From Eudorina sp. 2006-703-Eu-15 (Eukaryota; Chlorophyta; Chlorophyceae; Chlamydomonadales; Volvocaceae), in assembly GCA_003117195.1 (NCBI GenBank), contig BDSI01000006.1:1486238-1550237 (forward strand): DNA of 64,000 nucleotides. Reading direction: 5' to 3'. Positions 15,601 through 25,570 of the stretch are shown here, piece after piece. The translations under genes were made by a program, and so were the position numbers. The first letter of the stretch is position 1; the number at the start of each line of letters is the position of its first letter. The notes below the pieces were generated by a model. That model worked only from the letters and a program-made list of their open reading frames with translations, made no database searches and was not told the DNA's origin.

Positions 15601-18600
15601 CTCTGGCGGCGACGCTGCCGTATCGTGCAGCAGCTCTGCCGTCGCGGCGTCATACCCCGTGATGGCGTCCTCGTCCGCCATGGCCTCGTTGTCATCGGGT
15701 GCCGCCGCCGCGGCCGCCACGTCAGCGGCGCCGCGCCGGCCTTCCGCCGCGCCGCCTGCACCTGCCTCGGCGCCGGCCGCGCCGGCAGCGGCGGGCCCGC
15801 TGCCGCGCTTGCGCTCCGCCCGGGCGTTGCCAGCCGCTGCTGCTGCTATGGCGGCGTTGAGTGGCGAGTCTGGGTCCTCGATGGGGTCCAGGGAGCCCTT
15901 CACCAATGGGGACTCCGCTCCGGCACCCACACGCCGCGCCGCCGCCAGGCCCGGAGCCCCGGGCGCCGCCGCCGCCGCTGCAGTCTTCTTCCCAACAGCG
16001 GCACCGGCGGCGGCGGCGGCGCGGCCGCCCGCACCGGCGGCGGCGCCACCCTGGGCTCCTGTGGGGCCTGCCGGTGGCTTCCCACTGAGTCTGCTGCCGC
16101 CGGGCGCCTGGCCATTGGGCTTGGCCCTGCCGCGCTGTTCAGTCACGGGGGCGACCTTGCCGGGACCTGTACCGGTGGCGGTGCCGCCTGAGGGCTCAGG
16201 AACACCGCTGGGTCCCCGCGGCGCCGCGACGACGACGGCGGCGGAGGGGCCGTCGGCAGCGGCATCAGCGGTGGCGGTGGTGGTGGGCGCGGCGGCCACC
16301 AACTGCGGCGCCTTGGTGGTGTTGGGGCTGGGCGCGGACCTGTCCAGCAGCATGGAGCCTGGCGGGGGTGTCTTGCGTCGGGAGTGGAAGGTCTTGGAGA
16401 CGGCCGGCGCGCGACCCGTGGTGGTGGAGGTGGGCGGCGGGCTGGGGCGCGGCATGAGGAGCTGCTGGGGCGGAGCCGCCTCCTCGTGCTGTTGCCGTTG
16501 CTGTTGTTGTTGTTGTTGTCGCCTCGGCGGCTGCTGCTGCTGCTGCGGCTTGATCCCGGGCTCCTGCGGGCGAATTGCGCGCGGTGTTTATGCCGTTCCA
16601 ATAGGTCGGTTCCAACGGTTCTGATTACGGGTTTTAGGGTTCATTTGCCCGATAAGAGCCGAGTCTCGCCGCCGCCTCCACGAGAGCGCGGCCTCATCCG
16701 CGCGCGTGCCGTAGTCCGAAAGCTCAGCGCAGCGCAGGGGCAGGGCGACTGGGCGAGGCAGCGCACTGGGACGCCGGGTTCAACGAAGGTTAGCGAGACG
16801 AGCCCCGATCCAACTTCATGCCTACCTATGTACCTAACCCACGTCGGACGTTCGTTATCCACCCCAGCGACGGAGTACGGAAGATTCCCATCCAGCGGAC
16901 ACAGCCGTGGCCGAGCTCTCACCCATCCTCGGTCCCGGCCTCACCTTGCCGTCCGCAGACACGACGTTGGTCTCGCCGCGGGGCTTCTTGGCGGTCGCGC
17001 CCGCCTCCCCGGCCGCGCCGGCGCCACCCGCTTCCTCTCGGCCCGGCTGTAATCCATTAGTGGTGACCGCACCACCAGCCGCGGCCGTCCGCTTCTTGCC
17101 CCTGCCGTGCTCACTGCCCGCGGTCCTGCGGCTCCCCGCGGCTGTGCCCGCGGCTGCTGCCGCAGCGTCCTCCTCCTTCCCCTCGTTCGGTATGGCTGCG
17201 GCGGCGGCCTCCTCCTCCTCCCTCCCTTTCTCCTTTCCCTTCTCCTTTCCCTTCTCCTTTCCCTTCTCCTTCGCCTTCTCCTTCGCCTTTTCTTTGCCCA
17301 CTGCAGCTGCTGCTTCACTGCCTTTCTCGGCTACGCGGCCTGTGGTCCCTGCCACTGCGCCGGCGGCTGCCTGGCCCTCGCTGCGCTGCCCCTCGCCCTC
17401 CCCACCATCATTCCCTGCCTTCCTGCCCGCCGTACCGCCGGAAGTCCGCAGGTTCCCGGTTGCGGAACCGCCGCCGCCGCCGCCGCCCTTGCCTTTGCCC
17501 TTGCCGCCCGCCTCCGGCGCCGTCGCCGTCCTCTGCAAGCCCTTGCCGCCCTTGCCGTCCTTGCCTTTCAACGGCTCGGACACCCCCGCCGCCGCCGCCG
17601 CCGCCGGCGCTGCATCGCCTGCCGCTTGGCCTCCACCGCCCGCGCCCTGATCCGCCCTCGTGCGCGACGGCCGCGTCCTTTCCCTATCGCCCTCCGCCTC
17701 GTCGCCAGCGCCAGCGGGGGCAGTCCGGGCCGTGGGCACGTCGCCCTCCTTGGTGGACTCCCGTCGCTGGTCATCATCGGTCCGCGCCGCCCCCTCCCTG
17801 TCAGGCAACTGCTCCGACGGCCGTTTCTCCGACGGCGCTGCAGCGGTCGCTGCGGCTGCGCGGGGCGTCGATGGTTGTCCCCCCGCATCCCTCTGCTCCG
17901 CTGGGACGGTCGTCGCACCGCCCGCTCCGGCACACAGCGGCACAGCTGGCTGCGGCCCCTGCTTAGTCCGCTGTTTATCACCTCCTCCAGCCGCAGGCGG
18001 CGGCGGCTGCCGTTGCTCCCGCCGCGCATCGTCGGCTTCGGCCGTGGCCGCGGCGGCGACGGCGTCGGTGGCGGCGGCGGCGGTGGGAGCACCGTCGAGT
18101 TCCTCGGCGACGGCTGCTGCGACGGCGGCCTGGTCTGCTGTCTCCTGGGGGTTCCGCCGGCGGCGCCGCTTGTGGTTGCTGCCGGGCGTCCTCTGCGACC
18201 GGTAGGGGCTCCGAGCCACCTGAGTGCGGGAGGGTGAGGTGAGGTGATCCAGATTCGATGGGCCGAAAACCCGAAAGTAAAGCCGTCCGATGAGCTCATG
18301 TACTCATCCAAGCGGTATGATCGAATCGTCCGCTTGGCACCTCGCTAGGTACCTTCAAGCGCAACTGCAACGCACCAATGGCTGCTGCAGGCCATTGACC
18401 CCATCGCTACTGCACACAGCGGCAGAGGCCACACTCGCGTCACGAAATCGACCGCGGATGGCTGGAGCGCGTCATGCATGTGCAGATATCAATCGTCTGC
18501 CTCCGCTCCAAAACCAACGCCTGTTCCTTCCCCCAGCCGCATCGCCGCTTGCACGTTGCACCTCATCCTCCTACCTTCTCCTCCACCTCATCCTCATCCT

Positions 18601-21600
18601 CATCCGGATGTTGCTGAGGCTGCGGCAGTGCCGCCGGCGACGACGGCCGGCCCTGTCCCAGCGTCGTCAGCCGCTGCCGGGAACCGCCCCCGCCTGCACC
18701 GGGGCCGAGGTTGCTGCCGCTGTGCTGCGGACGCGCAGCGCCGTCCGGACCCGCCGCCGCGCCCGGGTGGCCCCTGCCCGCCGTCGCGGCCGCAGCGGCC
18801 GAGGGCGCGGTCGCCTGCTCCGCATTATTCTGGCGGTGTTGCTGCTTTTGTGTCCCCTGCGGTGCTTGCAGCGGCTGCTGCTGTTGGTTGGAGTGGCTCC
18901 GCGTGAGGGCTTCGTGGTGCAGGTGTGTGGCGGGGTAGATGGAGAGGCCCCGCGACATCTTGAGCGGGCGGCCCTGGCCCTGCGGCTGTGACAGCTCGGC
19001 GAGGAACGGGTCCCGGGACTCCACCACCAGCCGTTCGCGGCAGCCCTGCGCAGGTAGGGAAGGTGGAAGAGGGGGGTGGGGGTAAAAAGAAAAAGCCCAG
19101 ACACACCCAGCCCAGTGGGGGTTGGGGTGCGGGGCTTAAGGAGGTTAATTGGTAGGCAAAGTCCTACTGCGCCGCTGCCAGAGCAAAGGTACATACGGGA
19201 TACGGTACAGTACCAGGCAGAGAGGTGATCAGCAAGTAGGTACTTATTAGTAAGGATGTGACATGGGGGGAAGGCAAGACATGTGTGTGGAGAGGTAGGT
19301 GCGCTTGCGGCCCGAGGAAGCGAAGTCTATCTCAGAACCGTGGAGACGCGGACATTTCAGGGATGTGTTCACGCACGCTGGCCCCTCCCGACCGTCTCCC
19401 CCTGCTGCTGGCGGGAGAGCGCCTCATTCGGCGAACGCAGGGAACGACTTGGTGGTGGACTTGGTTCGCCGCCCCCGCCCGGCCGGCGTCTTACCCTCAC
19501 CCCTTAGCCCCCTTACCCCTGAGTCTGCGCATGCTGGCGGGGAACTACGGCCGGCAGTCCGCACCCCGACGTCGAACAGTCCTGGCGGTTCTCACCGCCT
19601 ACTACCTACCTACCTACCACCCACATAAACCTCTCTCGCTCTCTCCATCACAACCTCCCCCTCCTCAGCATCCGGATACCCTTGCTCGCTCGCTCGATCG
19701 GGTCAAAAAGGAATGTGGGGCAAGGAACGAAGTGAGTTGACGTCGTGATGACCCATCACGATGTCGACCCACTCCGTTCCTTGCCCCACATTCCTTTTTG
19801 ACCCGATCACCCGACCCAACTCTATCTCCACCCAAGTTCTCGCCCCATCCAAGAGCTCACCCGGGGGAAGTGCAGGATCATGGCCTTGGCCGCGTCCTTG
19901 TCCAGCGACATCACCAGGGCCGCCACCCCGGGCGCCGCGCCCTCGCCTCCGGCGCCCCCCGCCGCGCCCCGCGCCCTCGCCTGCTCCTGCTCGTTGCCGC
20001 TGTCGCCCACGCTGACCGCCCCCTCCAGGGCCTCGGGCAGACAGGACAGCCCGATCTCCACCTCACACCACTCGCCGCCGCCGTCGGCGGCGTCGCGAAG
20101 CTTCACGGAGGACACGTGGCCTGCGTCGAGGATGGGCCGACACATGATTGTTTTCCGAGTGTACTGAGTGGGCCTCTTCACTGGGCGGGCTTCATGCAAC
20201 CGTTACAATTTGTATAATAGTAATCAGTCCCGATCGGGCAATCCAACGGGCGGGCCCAGATAGCTTGCTTATCATCTTAGCCGTACAGAGCGAGCCTCGG
20301 AGGTAGGAAAACCCACATCCCGCGCGAGCGACGCTGCCGTCGCCAAAGAGATTTTTGAAACCCATCCTCTTCGGACAAGAAGTACGACGGATACAAGCCA
20401 CGTGCGCCCCGACTGCCGTACTGTACGGTGCTGCATGAGCGATATGAACGGCTGCAGACAACGATCGATGCGCGCAGCGCGGAATGCATGGCGGTCCAGG
20501 GTGTCGAGGGCCTTTCCTTGTGGGGCCGCTTACCGTACGGCACTTACCGTACGGCACTGTCAGAGCCTCAGGTGCGGGGTCCGGCTCATCCGGGTCTGGC
20601 ACGGTGACGGTGACGGAGAAGTGACCGCTGCGCAGGTCGGCGCCCGCCGCGACATCGACCCATGGGTCGACCTGCCGTACGCCCGGCACGCCCACCACGC
20701 GCAACGACCGTATCTCGTAGGAGTAAACGCTGCGGGTGCAACAGAATACAAGATGCAGTTGGGTGCACCGTGTCTTATTTTGGAATCGACTGTGGTGGCG
20801 CCAGACTGCTTAGGCGGTGTATAGTGAGGAAGCCTCGGCTGTCGCCGTTGGCTGTCACCGATGACCCGCGGGGTCCGCTGTAACATCCTTAAAAATAATC
20901 GTCTGTATCATCTTTTGTACATGACTCGTTCAAACAACCCCTCCTTCCACCAAGAATGTACAGCGATACGCCAGATCAGATCAGAGCAACGTGCGCCGTC
21001 ACAACGAAATCACCAGGACGGGAAACGGAAAAACGCAGAACCTCCATCCACCAAAGCGATATTCTTGACTCTTTTACAGCCACAATTCAGCGCCCCGGCC
21101 CCCAACCTCACAACTCTTATCAGCCCAGCAGCCCACCTGGCTCGGGTGCCCAGGGCGGTGTTGTACGACAACAGTACGGATCGCAGCAGCGCCGCCAGGT
21201 CGATCTGGGCCGCGGCGGCGGGGCCCTCCGCGGCCGCCACGCGCGCGTACGTGTCCAGCGCGTCCTTCATCCGTTCCGCCGCCTCGCCGCGCAGGTAGCT
21301 GCCCAGCAGGTGCGGCGCCGCGCTGCGGGCCAAGCGGAACAGCACCTCCACCAGGTCCAGCTGCAAAGGAGCAAGAGAGCGAGAGAGAGAAAATGCAGAG
21401 GCAGGGATCATTACATAACACGATACCACATACCAGCAACGGAGGGCAGACGTTTGCGTTCGGAAGGTAATGTTGGGAGGTTGGGAGGCAGTTGCGCTTG
21501 TGAATTTCGATAAACTCGAGTTTCTAATTTTACGGGTGGGAGGGAGCCGGCCGTATCATGATTGGGGCGTCCGGCAGCGGTCCCCGGGTCGACATCATTG

Positions 21601-24600
21601 TGACCCATTACCGGTTGTTAGGCATCGAGGGCGTGGGGCAAAGTCCCGGCAGTGGTGGCTTGGGGTCGGCGGCGCGGCACACGGCCTGCTGTCACCTGCT
21701 GGATACCTCCGGGCGATAATGTGCCGCACTAGATAGGATCCAAAATAAAGCTGTTTATTTCGGTCTCCGTCACCGGTATAGGCGACGTGCCAGTCACGTC
21801 GCATCAAGGCAGGCAGAGCTGCCTGCCGTTCGTACATTTACCGTGCTGGAATCAGACACTCGGCGCCATACATGCAGCCCGGACCAGCTCGCATGCAGCA
21901 GCCATTTGAGATCCGTGTTCCAAGCAACCCCAGCAACCCCTGCAACCCCAGCAGCTGCTCTGCCCCTAGCGATCATCCAACGGTGTGGGATCTATCGATG
22001 GTCAGCGCCTCCTTCGACTGTCTCCCTCCCATGTCCCGACCCACCTGCGTCCCGTAGTCGGCGGCCGCCGGCAGCAGCTCCAAGTACACCCGGTCCAGGA
22101 AGGGCTGTAGGACCGGGGCAGCCACCAGCCGCTGGTTGTGCTTGCTGCGAGTGACCAGGTCTAGGAGGGTCACCGCCGCGTGACGCCGTACGGGAAGTGG
22201 GTAGTACCTGCGCAGTACGACATCGAGTGATAGCGATGATGTTGATGATGTTGACGGTCATTCTGTTACTTCATTCAGCTGCAGCTGAGGAGTGTCTGTC
22301 CCCCCCGGGGGCGGCGGGGCGTTCGGGGATTCGTGCGTGTTGTCACCGTGGCCCGCCCGGGACGAGACTCGAAGTGGCACCGCCCAGTGACCCTCCGTCC
22401 GACAACTAACGCGGATGTAGACTCAAACTGATTCCGCCCAGGAGGTAGGGTTGCCCCAGGAGGGCGACCCACCAACACCTCACGCACCGCCACACGGACA
22501 GAAGCCGGCTGATGAAGCGCGACATCAACGGCCCGCCCGGCTGATACAGCAGATGCACCTAGATCCTGATCCCTCACTGCACTCCCTAGATAGCCGGACG
22601 ACGGGCCGCCGCAAAGGCGCGTTAGTTGGTCGCGGGACGGAACGGACCGACCTGGTCCCCGGAAGGAACTCCAGCAGGGGCCGGGTGAACAGCTCGCCGA
22701 GACGGTCGCGGGCCGCGACGCCGCGCGCGCCCTTGTCTGAGAAGGGGAGGGGAAGGGGGAGAAAACACAGCAGGGCGCGGAGCGGAAGAGGGGTCGTGCC
22801 AGTCAGCGGCAGGAGTCAGGCAGGGCCCGCAGCTGCCGCCAATAGGCGCCAACGGCCGCGGCGTGGGAGAAATCGACGGGATCGACCCCGCCTGCTGTCC
22901 GGGTGACATGGTTGCGGCACGCTAAGGGCACTGCAGAGGCGCACCTTCCTCCCCCCCACCCCCCGCGGGTGATGGACGATGGGTGCGCAGTCCTTGGTAG
23001 GGGTTGTGCGCCTACGAGCTATCTGGGCCCCTTGGAACGCCCGGTCGGGACTAGCTAGGGGTCCACCTTATAACGGTTACATTAAAAAAGTACGGACCGG
23101 CAAAAAGTTCGTCAGGACCTGGAACCCCGACTGCCTCGGCCGCGTGTTTCCCACATACGTCTCTCGGTGCCCCAGCCAGGGAAAGGTAATAACTCGCTGT
23201 CTGGGTTTCAGACGACGTATTGCGATCCGCGCAATACGTGGGACTGTCAGTCGCAAGCTTGGAACATCGGCGGCGTCCCCGTGGCGCCGCACCTCGCATC
23301 TATCCGCTCCCGAGCCGGCGGTGCGACTACCGTACCTACTCCGGGACATGTGGTTTTCCCGGAACTGCTGCCGTACATACACCCGTCCTCGTCATGCATG
23401 TCTTCAGTTGGATAACCGCTTTCCCACTGGGGCTCCCGACACATCACCCACCCACCCCATCTACGACGCCCGCGCGGGCATCATGTCCTGAGAAATTTTC
23501 AAACCTCACCTCACCTGACCCACATCGTAGACTCACCTCGCTCCTTAGCTTCACTACTGGGGCTTACCCGTCGACCACAAGCAAGCAACATTCCGCCCCC
23601 GGTATACACCGTTTTGGGGTCCGCTGTAACGTCATTCATTCATTCATTCATTCCGCCCTCGGACGTATGGTCGGTCCCCCTTTGAAGCCCTACCTCACGC
23701 CTCACTCGCGCGACGAGCTACCGCCAAGCGCATCCCTGCTGCCTAGCTACAAGCGAACCCCGCCCCTAGCAACCAAGCGCCCGAAGCCCCGCGCCTACCT
23801 GCAGATGCGTGCCTGCCAGGCCGTCCGCCTGCCTGTCTTCCTGCTCACGTGCGCGCGGGAATAGCTAATAGCTACTGCGAAGTAATGACGAACCCATCCA
23901 CCCACCTGCACCCGGTGGCACGGGCAGGCGGTAGTCGGAGGCGCACACGTCCTGCACACACTGCATGATGGCGGTCAGCAGCCCGTGCGCCGACTGCTGG
24001 TGCATCTGCTCAGCCGCCCCGCTGGCCAGCACGTCGAACACCTGGGCCAGCAGCGCGGGGAAGTCGACGGACCAGAGCGCGGCGGAGGACACCGGCCTGG
24101 CGACCGGGTGGCAGGCAGGCATGCAGGCAGGCAGGCAACGGCGGCGGCCGTGCGCGCGGTTCTTCAGTTGGGAAGAGTTGGAGGCGGGCTGAGCGAGATA
24201 GGTCATGCGCATGCAGGTTCGCTGATGCAGCGTATGCGCGGGTGATGAGCTGACTGATCATGAGTGTTTGCGGGCGGGCAGCAGACTCGGGTGCATCAAG
24301 TGCTACTCATTGTTGCCACAAACGGCGTCAGCCTGGCCCGCCGCCTCAATAACATGAGACGCATGAGAGACGATGCACGACGGTGCGACAGCCAAGCAAC
24401 ACGCCCCTGCCTGCCTAAATACACGCACGTCCCGCGGCAACCCACCCCGACCCAGATGGCCATGTGCGCCAGACCTCATGCAATGATAGCTAGTAGTGTA
24501 GGTGACGCACACGCGGGCCTTACGCACGCTGCATTCCTCCGTACGTGTGGGGTTACCCCAGAATCGCCTTGGACAATTACTTGCCCACCCCGCCCGCCCA

Positions 24601-25570
24601 GTTCACATCGCGCCTGTGACTAATGCCGCTCCTCAAAACCCACACGAGCGCACATCGCGCCTGCGGCCGCACACCCACGCACCCAAACTTCGGCGGCATC
24701 AGGTGCAGTATCGAGCGAATGAGGGCCATCTCTACGGCCGCATCCGTGTCCGCGCCGGCCATGAGCTGCAGGAGGGATGAGGGGCGGGGCTCGCGCGGTT
24801 TGATGTACGCGTGAAGGGTGCCGCGCCAGCTCCACGATGCTGACACGCAACACATCTTTGACTCTTAACTCCACGGGCAGCTGCCTAGCTATCTCCACAA
24901 GCTCCACAGCTTTGCTGTATTAATAGCGAAAAAGACAAGCAGGTCGCGGCCCCTGGGCAGCGTTGCGAAAGTGATCCTGTTCAGTATGTCATGCAAGCGG
25001 CATTGGAGCTGGAGAAAGGCTGATGTTCCGCCTAGAATACGCATGGATATGAGTATGTGCGGACCCCTGGGTCGCGACGTTCGCCTGGCCTTACCATCTG
25101 CATCCGCTCGCTAGCCGCCGCGATAAGCGCCGCCTGTTCGGGGCCGTCGCTGTCGCCGTGCAGCACCTCCGCATCGACATTATCATAGGGCTCCAATCGG
25201 GAAACGAGCTCCGCAGGGTCTATGGTGGGGCTGCGCAGCAAATCCTGGGCACAAAGAAGATGCCAAAGGAATTAAGTAGCCAGCCGCGGATGGACGGCAG
25301 CAGCCAGCCGCGGATCGACGGTGCAATAAGCAGTTATGTTGCAGAGTCATCAGAGCAAGACCCAAGCTGTGAACGCTGTGGACAGATATTTCGCGTGCTG
25401 CAAGGGCGCCCGCCCGAATCGGGTGCGCGGTCAAATCCCCCCGCAAGCTCCTTCAACTGGCCCCAGCCAAGCAGTCCAAGCAGTCGGTCCATGGCCAGAA
25501 AGCCTGCATACGGATACAACTCATCCGCGTTTGACCTCACCGTGACGACCGGGAGCTTTCTTTTCGCCAT
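9144..25570 (-). CDS. Giant SYCP2/ASY3-like meiotic chromosome-axis core protein (inferred)
   Basis: One minus-strand gene. Exons 5' to 3' (highest coordinate first): about 25570-25430 (first ATG at 25570, 3' edge unresolved), 25244-25095, about 24914-24809 (start uncertain), 24765-24683, 24096-23906, 22736-22648, 22558-22488, 22207-22045, 21360-21137, 20729-20548, 20120-19861, 19045-18575, 18219-16945, 16563-15244, 14761-14460, 14060-13535, 13338-12639, 11758-11301, 10937-10830, 10385-10266, 9323-9144 (TGA). From 24765 on, all 18 exons are phase-consistent (2,241 codons including stop), so this is one gene. Order: a helical-repeat N-terminus; then LGTRASVYSYEIRSL, WVDVAAGADLRSGHFSVTV, EALTVPYGHVSSVKL and AALVMSLDKDAAKAMI; then about 1,600 residues of Ala/Gly/Pro/Lys/Gln-rich disorder with basic SPYRSQRTPG and KEKGKEKG repeats and an acidic DEDEDEVEEK patch; finally four exons ending in a coiled coil (AAWDEYTEVYNRAADAKQ, ELATLLERKRRELQRRVEAL). 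The second block follows the ARM-like to Spt16M-like-domain transition I recall in SYCP2 (RVFTF, WIDF, EAVTVP). Exon edges are strong; identity is inference. Alternatives: an unrelated ARM/PH scaffold. Confidence 0.72.
9596..9660 (-). repeat. (ATT)n microsatellite joined to GGGGTCCGCTGTAAC-family repeat end
   Basis: About 11.7 ATT units (9596-9630) abut 9631-9660, which on the minus strand reads CCGCGGGGTCCGCTGTAACA and continues into TCCTT. It lies in the last intron of the axis-protein gene. The copy at 20861-20899 has the same end and the same TAACATCCTTAA junction. Confidence 0.75.
9728..9855 (+). repeat. Dispersed intronic repeat, TAACGGTTAC family, copy 1
   Basis: Shares with 22966-23085 and 14985-15115 the blocks GCGCAGTCCTTGG, GCGCCTACGAG, TATCTGG, CCGTTGGA, CGCCCG and a closing CCACCTTGTAATGGTTACG. 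It lies in the last intron of the axis-protein gene, antisense to it. No coding capacity is seen; a SINE-like or LINE 3'-end element is possible. Confidence 0.65.
10067..10132. repeat. Tandem repeat, 20-bp unit
   Basis: About three imperfect copies of a unit containing CACCGACCGCCCCACCGCCC. It is intronic in the axis-protein gene. Confidence 0.7.
11046..11152 (-). repeat. GGGGTCCGCTGTAAC-family repeat, intronic copy
   Basis: On the minus strand it reads GGAGGTGACCTGCCGCCTTG, then a region with GGTGGGGCCTACTGGAGCTT, GTATACACCGATGATCCCGT and TGGGGTCCGCTGTAATATTC, then ATTC units. It is nearly identical to 12308-12425 in the opposite orientation, so the two form a long inverted repeat around exon 11758-11301. 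Confidence 0.8.
12308..12425 (+). repeat. GGGGTCCGCTGTAAC-family repeat, intronic copy
   Basis: Best-preserved plus-strand member. It runs from TTGGGTGCGGTGTTGTGG through ACCTGCCGCCTTGGCGGTGG and GGTATACACCGATGATCCCG to GGGGTCCGCTGTAACATTCA, followed by ATTC units. The copy at 26847-26963 is collinear over its full length. Confidence 0.8.
14985..15115 (+). repeat. Dispersed intronic repeat, TAACGGTTAC family, copy 2 (diverged)
   Basis: Carries GGGTGCGCAGTCTTAGGTAG, GAGATGAGGCGGCTACGAAG, GGGCCCGTTGGAT, GGTCGGGACTC and GGTCCACC in the same order as the other two copies, but ends GGGTACATTTTTAAAA. It lies between exons 16563-15244 and 14761-14460. Confidence 0.6.
17215..17300 (-). repeat. Coding 12-bp tandem repeat (KEKG/KEKA units)
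   Basis: Repeats of TTCTCCTTTCCC (plus strand) in exon 18219-16945 encode about seven Lys-Glu-Lys-Gly/Ala units followed by an acidic REEEE run. This is a polyampholyte segment of the disordered middle of the axis protein. It may be length-polymorphic. Confidence 0.8.
19696..19808. repeat. 113-nt near-perfect inverted repeat (hairpin) in an intron
   Basis: Two arms of about 55 nt (19696-19750 and 19754-19808) are reverse complements with about four mismatches, separated by a 3-nt loop (acc). The outer ends read GATCGGGTCAAAAAGG. It lies in the intron between exons 20120-19861 and 19045-18575. It could be a foldback MITE or a miRNA/siRNA precursor. Confidence 0.85.
20861..20899 (+). repeat. 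GGGGTCCGCTGTAAC-family repeat end, truncated copy
   Basis: Reads ATGACCCGCGGGGTCCGCTG then TAACATCCTTAAAAATAAT, matching the 9596-9660 copy. It is intronic in the axis-protein gene (between exons 21360-21137 and 20729-20548). Confidence 0.65.
22966..23085 (+). repeat. Dispersed intronic repeat, TAACGGTTAC family, copy 3
   Basis: Reads GGGTGATGGACGATGGGTGC, GCAGTCCTTGGTAG, GCGCCTACGAGCTATCTGG, CGCCCGGTCGGGACTAG, GGTCCACCTTATAACGGTTA and then CATTAA. It sits in the intron between exons 24096-23906 and 22736-22648, antisense to the gene. Confidence 0.65.
23601..23653 (+). repeat. GGGGTCCGCTGTAAC-family repeat end with (ATTC)n tail
   Basis: GGTATACACCGTTTTGGGGT then CCGCTGTAACGTCATTCATT, followed by a run of ATTC units. 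A 5'-truncated copy in the same intron as the TAACGGTTAC copy at 22966-23085. Confidence 0.75.

Noticed and set aside
16632..16639. TTTTAGGG, the Chlamydomonas telomere unit
   Set aside because: A single copy, no array; expected by chance in this length of sequence.
25514..25550. 37-nt intron (GTGAGG...TATGCAG) in the first exon of the axis-protein gene
   Set aside because: Too short for a normal algal intron, and the frame reads through it. The first exon is left unresolved.
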